DNA of 64,000 nucleotides, from contig JAAONU010000014.1 in NCBI GenBank assembly GCA_012932295.1, positions 21,656,011-21,720,010 of the forward strand, written 5' to 3'. Position numbers and translations under genes: made by a program. Source of the DNA: Cyclina sinensis (lineage: Eukaryota; Mollusca; Bivalvia; Venerida; Veneridae). A model generated the notes under the pieces. That model was not told where the DNA came from. It made no database searches and worked only from the letters and a program-made list of their open reading frames with translations. This document shows, piece by piece, positions 61,166-64,000 of this stretch (positions are counted from its first letter, which is position 1; each line of letters opens with the position of its first letter).

Positions 61166-61496
61166 GATTGCAGCTCATTCACAGAAAATTGAAAATAGTT
61201 TAAATACTTGTCTTGTAATTAGGAATGAATCAGTATGATCAGTAAAATATGTTTCCAGTGTAGATACTTAAAATGTGACGCTGATTTTTTAAAGATAATT
61301 TCTGCCTAGTTTATAGCGCGACGAACGGTATAGACATTAACAAAATAGACCTAGAGCGCCAAAGTTCAAATGTATTTTGGTCAGATTTTTTCAAAATTCC
61401 TAGTAAATTTTCAGTTGTTTTGTTGATTATATTTTTGACTGTACATTACTGACGGAAAAGTCTTTTCTCACCAAAATTGTGAATGAGCTGCTTTAA
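61166..61496. mobile_element. Possible MITE related to the outer element at 435-1299
   Basis: GCAGCTCATTCACA at 61170-61183 is inverted exactly at about 61477-61490 (TGTGAATGAGCTGC). The right end continues into TTTAA, giving TTAAAGCAGCTCATTCACA on the minus strand. That resembles the TTAAAGCAACTGACTCACA end of the outer element at 435. The left TTAA has decayed. Confidence 0.45.
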
Positions 61497-61736
61497 CAGA
61501 TGTATCATTGAGCACAAAGGTACCGAAGAAAAGCTTAGACCACATGCCTGACTGTAATGTTATTTTTTAAATTCTAGTTATTATAACATGGTATATCTAT
61601 TCCACTTTAAACCAGTATTCATGTTTAGATATTCTGTAGGTCAGGGTTTGAAGCAAAGACATAAAACAACAGACTTGACCTTTTATGTCTGGTTTACAAA
61701 CTCACCCTGAAACTAACATACCCTGAATCTATTAGA

Positions 61737-61742
61737 TTTATT
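61737..61742 (-). terminator. Polyadenylation signal for the DEG/ENaC gene
   Basis: AATAAA on the minus strand, about 215 bases after the channel's stop codon. Confidence 0.4.
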
Positions 61743-61956
61743 AACACTGAGCTAGATGTAAATAACTTAAAACTAACTGCCTTTTGAAAGAAAAACAAAG
61801 TTAAAACATTTTTATCCACTTATGGCAAATTTAGATGTCCACTGAAAATCAATTATAAACAATGAGAAACCTAAATTAGCGTAAGCATCCCAAGCCAACT
61901 GAGTTCACTCTACGGCATTGCAAGATGTTATTGTCCTGTCTGACCTAAAAGTATTT

Positions 61957-62512
61957 CTAACGTGTCGGATTGCAACACTGAACAAAACTGATGAATACAT
62001 GCTCAAGGAACTCGAGCAGCGTGATAAGACTAGCGCCAATAAACAGACCCAAGTAACCACCAAGGCTTGCTGCAAAGAAAGTTAAACAGTGATTTTCCCT
62101 GAATGTCATAAAATATATTATTCACCAAAAGGTAAACTAATGTTCTTTACAACAAAACAGTTGCTTGTAGTAGTTTCTCCCTAGACGAGAGTATCCGACA
62201 GGAACAAGCGGTAATGCTAGGCAATTACTTTTTGTCTAGGGAAAAACTGTTACACGTAAATATACGTAAGTATCTTGCAAATCCTGGTCATGAATTAAAT
62301 AATGAAAATAAGTTTTAATTTGACAAATGCATTTATGCAAATTGATGCACACTACTGGAAATTCAAAAATAATTGTACATTTGTAAATGCAGAAAATAAT
62401 ACCATAAGTAAACAACTTACAGAATAAATCCTCTTTATTAAATTCTAGAACTTGTTGATGTCTCGTAACAACTTTAGTGTCAAAGAACACTCGAAGCAAT
62501 AAGGCCTCTTCC
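61957..62512 (-). CDS. DEG/ENaC (ASIC-like) channel, last two coding exons only
   Basis: Minus-strand exons 62512-62421 and 62069-61957. The first reads EEALLLRVFFDTKVV, then TRHQQVLEFNKEDLF, and ends at a consensus donor, GTAAGT, in phase 1. The second follows acceptor TTTCTTTGCAG and completes the codon TCA. It reads SLGGYLGLFIGASLITLLEF, then LEHVFISFVQCCNPTR and a stop. This is the end of the extracellular domain and TM2 of a DEG/ENaC sodium channel. GGxLGLFIGAS is the family signature and G-A-S the selectivity filter. The cytosolic tail is short. The exon starts in phase 2; upstream exons, including TM1 and most of the extracellular domain, lie beyond the window or past the minisatellite. 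The ligand class cannot be told. Confidence 0.88.
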
Positions 62513-62882
62513 CTATATATAAAATCAGTTATTATATGATGTATAAATAAATGTAATTTCATTGATATAGAGGGCATCTGATATTTTAAAATATTGTGGT
62601 ATTTCATTTTTTTTCTTCAAACTCCTCCCTCCGTAAATATAACATCTAAATTTAAACTCCATGTCATATGATTTAAGCTCTTATAAAAAAAAATCGATAG
62701 GATACTTGCTGTCTGAAACATTCAACTACCATTCAACAATATTCTATAGTTCTGTTTTCTGGCTTGGTACGTGGTTTGAAACCAAGTTTGAATAAGCATA
62801 GTTTCAAATATTGATTGAATCAAAGTCGAAATATACTGTAGTTTGGTAATATATGTTACCACCTAATTGAACGATTACTTAA
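62513..62882. other. Probable intron of the DEG/ENaC gene
   Basis: AT-rich, no further exon found. Lies between the penultimate exon's acceptor and the minisatellite. Confidence 0.4.
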
Positions 62883-64000
62883 CTTCATATTTTACCTACT
62901 GCTACTGCTTTCTACTGCTACCGCCAACTTCACGTTTTACCTACTGCTACTGCTTTCTTCTGCTACCGCCAACTTCACATTTCACCTACTGCTTCTGCTT
63001 TCTACTGATACCGCCAACTTCACGTTTTACCTACTGCTTGAGCTATCTACTGCGACCGCCAGCTTCATGTTTTACCTACTGCTACTGCTTTCTACTGCTA
63101 TCGACAGCTTCACAATTTACCTACTGCAAGTACTATCTACTGATAGCGCCAACTTCACATTTTACCTACTGATTTATACTGCTACTGCCTGCTTCACATT
63201 TTACCTACTGCTAGTGCTATCTACTGATAGCGCCAACTTCACGTTTTACCTATTGCTAGTACTATCTACTGTGACCGCCAACTTCACATTTTACTTACTG
63301 CTTCTGCTATCTACTGCGACCGCCAGCTTAGCACTTTACCTACTGCTACTGCTATCTACTGCTACCGCCAACTTCACGTTTTACCTACTGCTAGTGCTAT
63401 CTACTGCTAGCACCAACTTCACATTTTACCTACTGCTGGATCTATCTACTGCTACCGCCAACTTCACGTTTTACCTACTGCTAGTGCTATCTACTGCTAG
63501 CACCAACTTCACATTTTACCTACTGATGGATCTATCTACTGCTACCGCCAACTTCACGTTTTACCTTCAGCTAGTGCTATTTACTGCTAGCGCGAACTTC
63601 ACGTTTTACCTACTGCTGGATCTATCCACTGCTAGCGCGAACTTCACGTTTAACCTGCTGCTAGTGCTATCTACTGCTAGTGACAACTTCACATTTTACC
63701 CACTGCTACTGCTGTCTACTGCTACCGCCAACTTCACGTTTTACCTACTGTTAATGCTATCTACTGATAGCGCCAACTTCACGTTTTACCTACTGCAAGT
63801 GTTATCTACCGCTACCGCCAGCTTCAAGTTTTACCTTCTGCTAGTCCTCTCTACTGATAGCGCCAACTTCATGTTTTACCTACTGCTAAGGTTATCCACT
63901 GATAGCGCCAACTTCATGTTTTACCTACTGCTAGTGCTTTCTACTGATAGCGCCAACTTCACGGTTTACCTACTACAAGTGTTATCTACTGCTAGCGCCA
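62883..64000. repeat. 45-bp minisatellite, about 25 copies, runs off the window
   Basis: The unit reads CTTCACGTTTTACCTACTGC, then TACTGCTTTCTACTGCTACC, then GCCAA (45 bp), with variants such as CTAGTGCTATCTACTGATAG. Because 45 is a multiple of three, a plus-strand frame stays open for about 100 codons from 62867 with a 15-residue period (FTYCYCFLLLPPTSR). It then closes, and the peptide has no known fold, so coding is unlikely. It probably lies in an intron of the minus-strand channel gene. The right boundary is not in the window. Confidence 0.92.

Noticed and set aside
62236..62607. 123-codon single minus-strand protein
   Set aside because: Only 62421-62512 is coding. The frame runs through the splice donor into intron, and the phase-matched continuation is the exon at 61957-62069.

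Overview
The window is eukaryotic nuclear DNA: AT-rich, intron-rich, and crowded with LINE fragments, MITEs, tRNA-derived SINE-like sequences and minisatellites. The gene set (an SRA1 homologue, a YccF-CAX cation/proton antiporter that mammals lack, and a DEG/ENaC channel) points to an invertebrate. The GTCTGTC-rich and AAGGTCA-rich dispersed repeats point to a mollusc, most likely a bivalve. The organism call is inference. All gene models were built by eye from reading frame, splice consensus and phase matching.

Layout. 1-9.6 kb holds mainly repeats: two nested TTAA-flanked MITEs with a tRNA-like segment, a dispersed repeat with CpG-rich blocks, an 883-bp hAT MITE with a perfect 8-bp target duplication, and a broken Tc1 transposase. 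Minus-strand exon-like segments lie at 7.3, 8.5, 9.7-9.9 and 10.9 kb but could not be assembled into a gene. 11.6-13.06 kb is a 5'-truncated minus-strand LINE that ends about 190 bp before the SRA1 start codon. 13.25-18.42 kb (+) is a complete six-exon SRA1 gene (355 aa). 18.4-34.1 kb has no recognised gene. It carries a molluscan-type repeat at 20.5 kb, a tRNA-Ser-like SINE at 24.7 kb, two MITEs with 5-bp duplications at 27.2-28.6 kb, and a decayed minus-strand LINE with ORF1 and ORF2 at 29.0-33.7 kb that contains an internal duplication. 34.76-39.08 kb is two abutting tandem arrays: a 53-bp unit, then a roughly 152-bp unit rich in AAGGTCA half-sites.

39.97-54.25 kb (+) is a 20-exon gene for a 756-residue vacuolar-type cation/H+ antiporter with an N-terminal YccF domain and a C-terminal CAX exchanger. 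All exon phases close. 55.4-58.85 kb is AAGGTCA-rich repeat DNA interrupted by a pogo-like MITE. 61.96-62.51 kb (-) holds the last two coding exons of a DEG/ENaC channel, including TM2 with the G-A-S selectivity filter; the rest of that gene lies beyond the right edge. 62.88 kb to the end is a 45-bp (15-codon) minisatellite.

The three genes have no evident functional link. The most notable observations are the complete YccF-CAX gene with a changed second exchanger motif and a Cys-rich lumenal loop, the DEG/ENaC terminal exons, the hairpin-bearing 53-bp array next to the AAGGTCA array, and the LINE insertion that makes up most of the SRA1 upstream region. I found no convincing undescribed multi-gene system.
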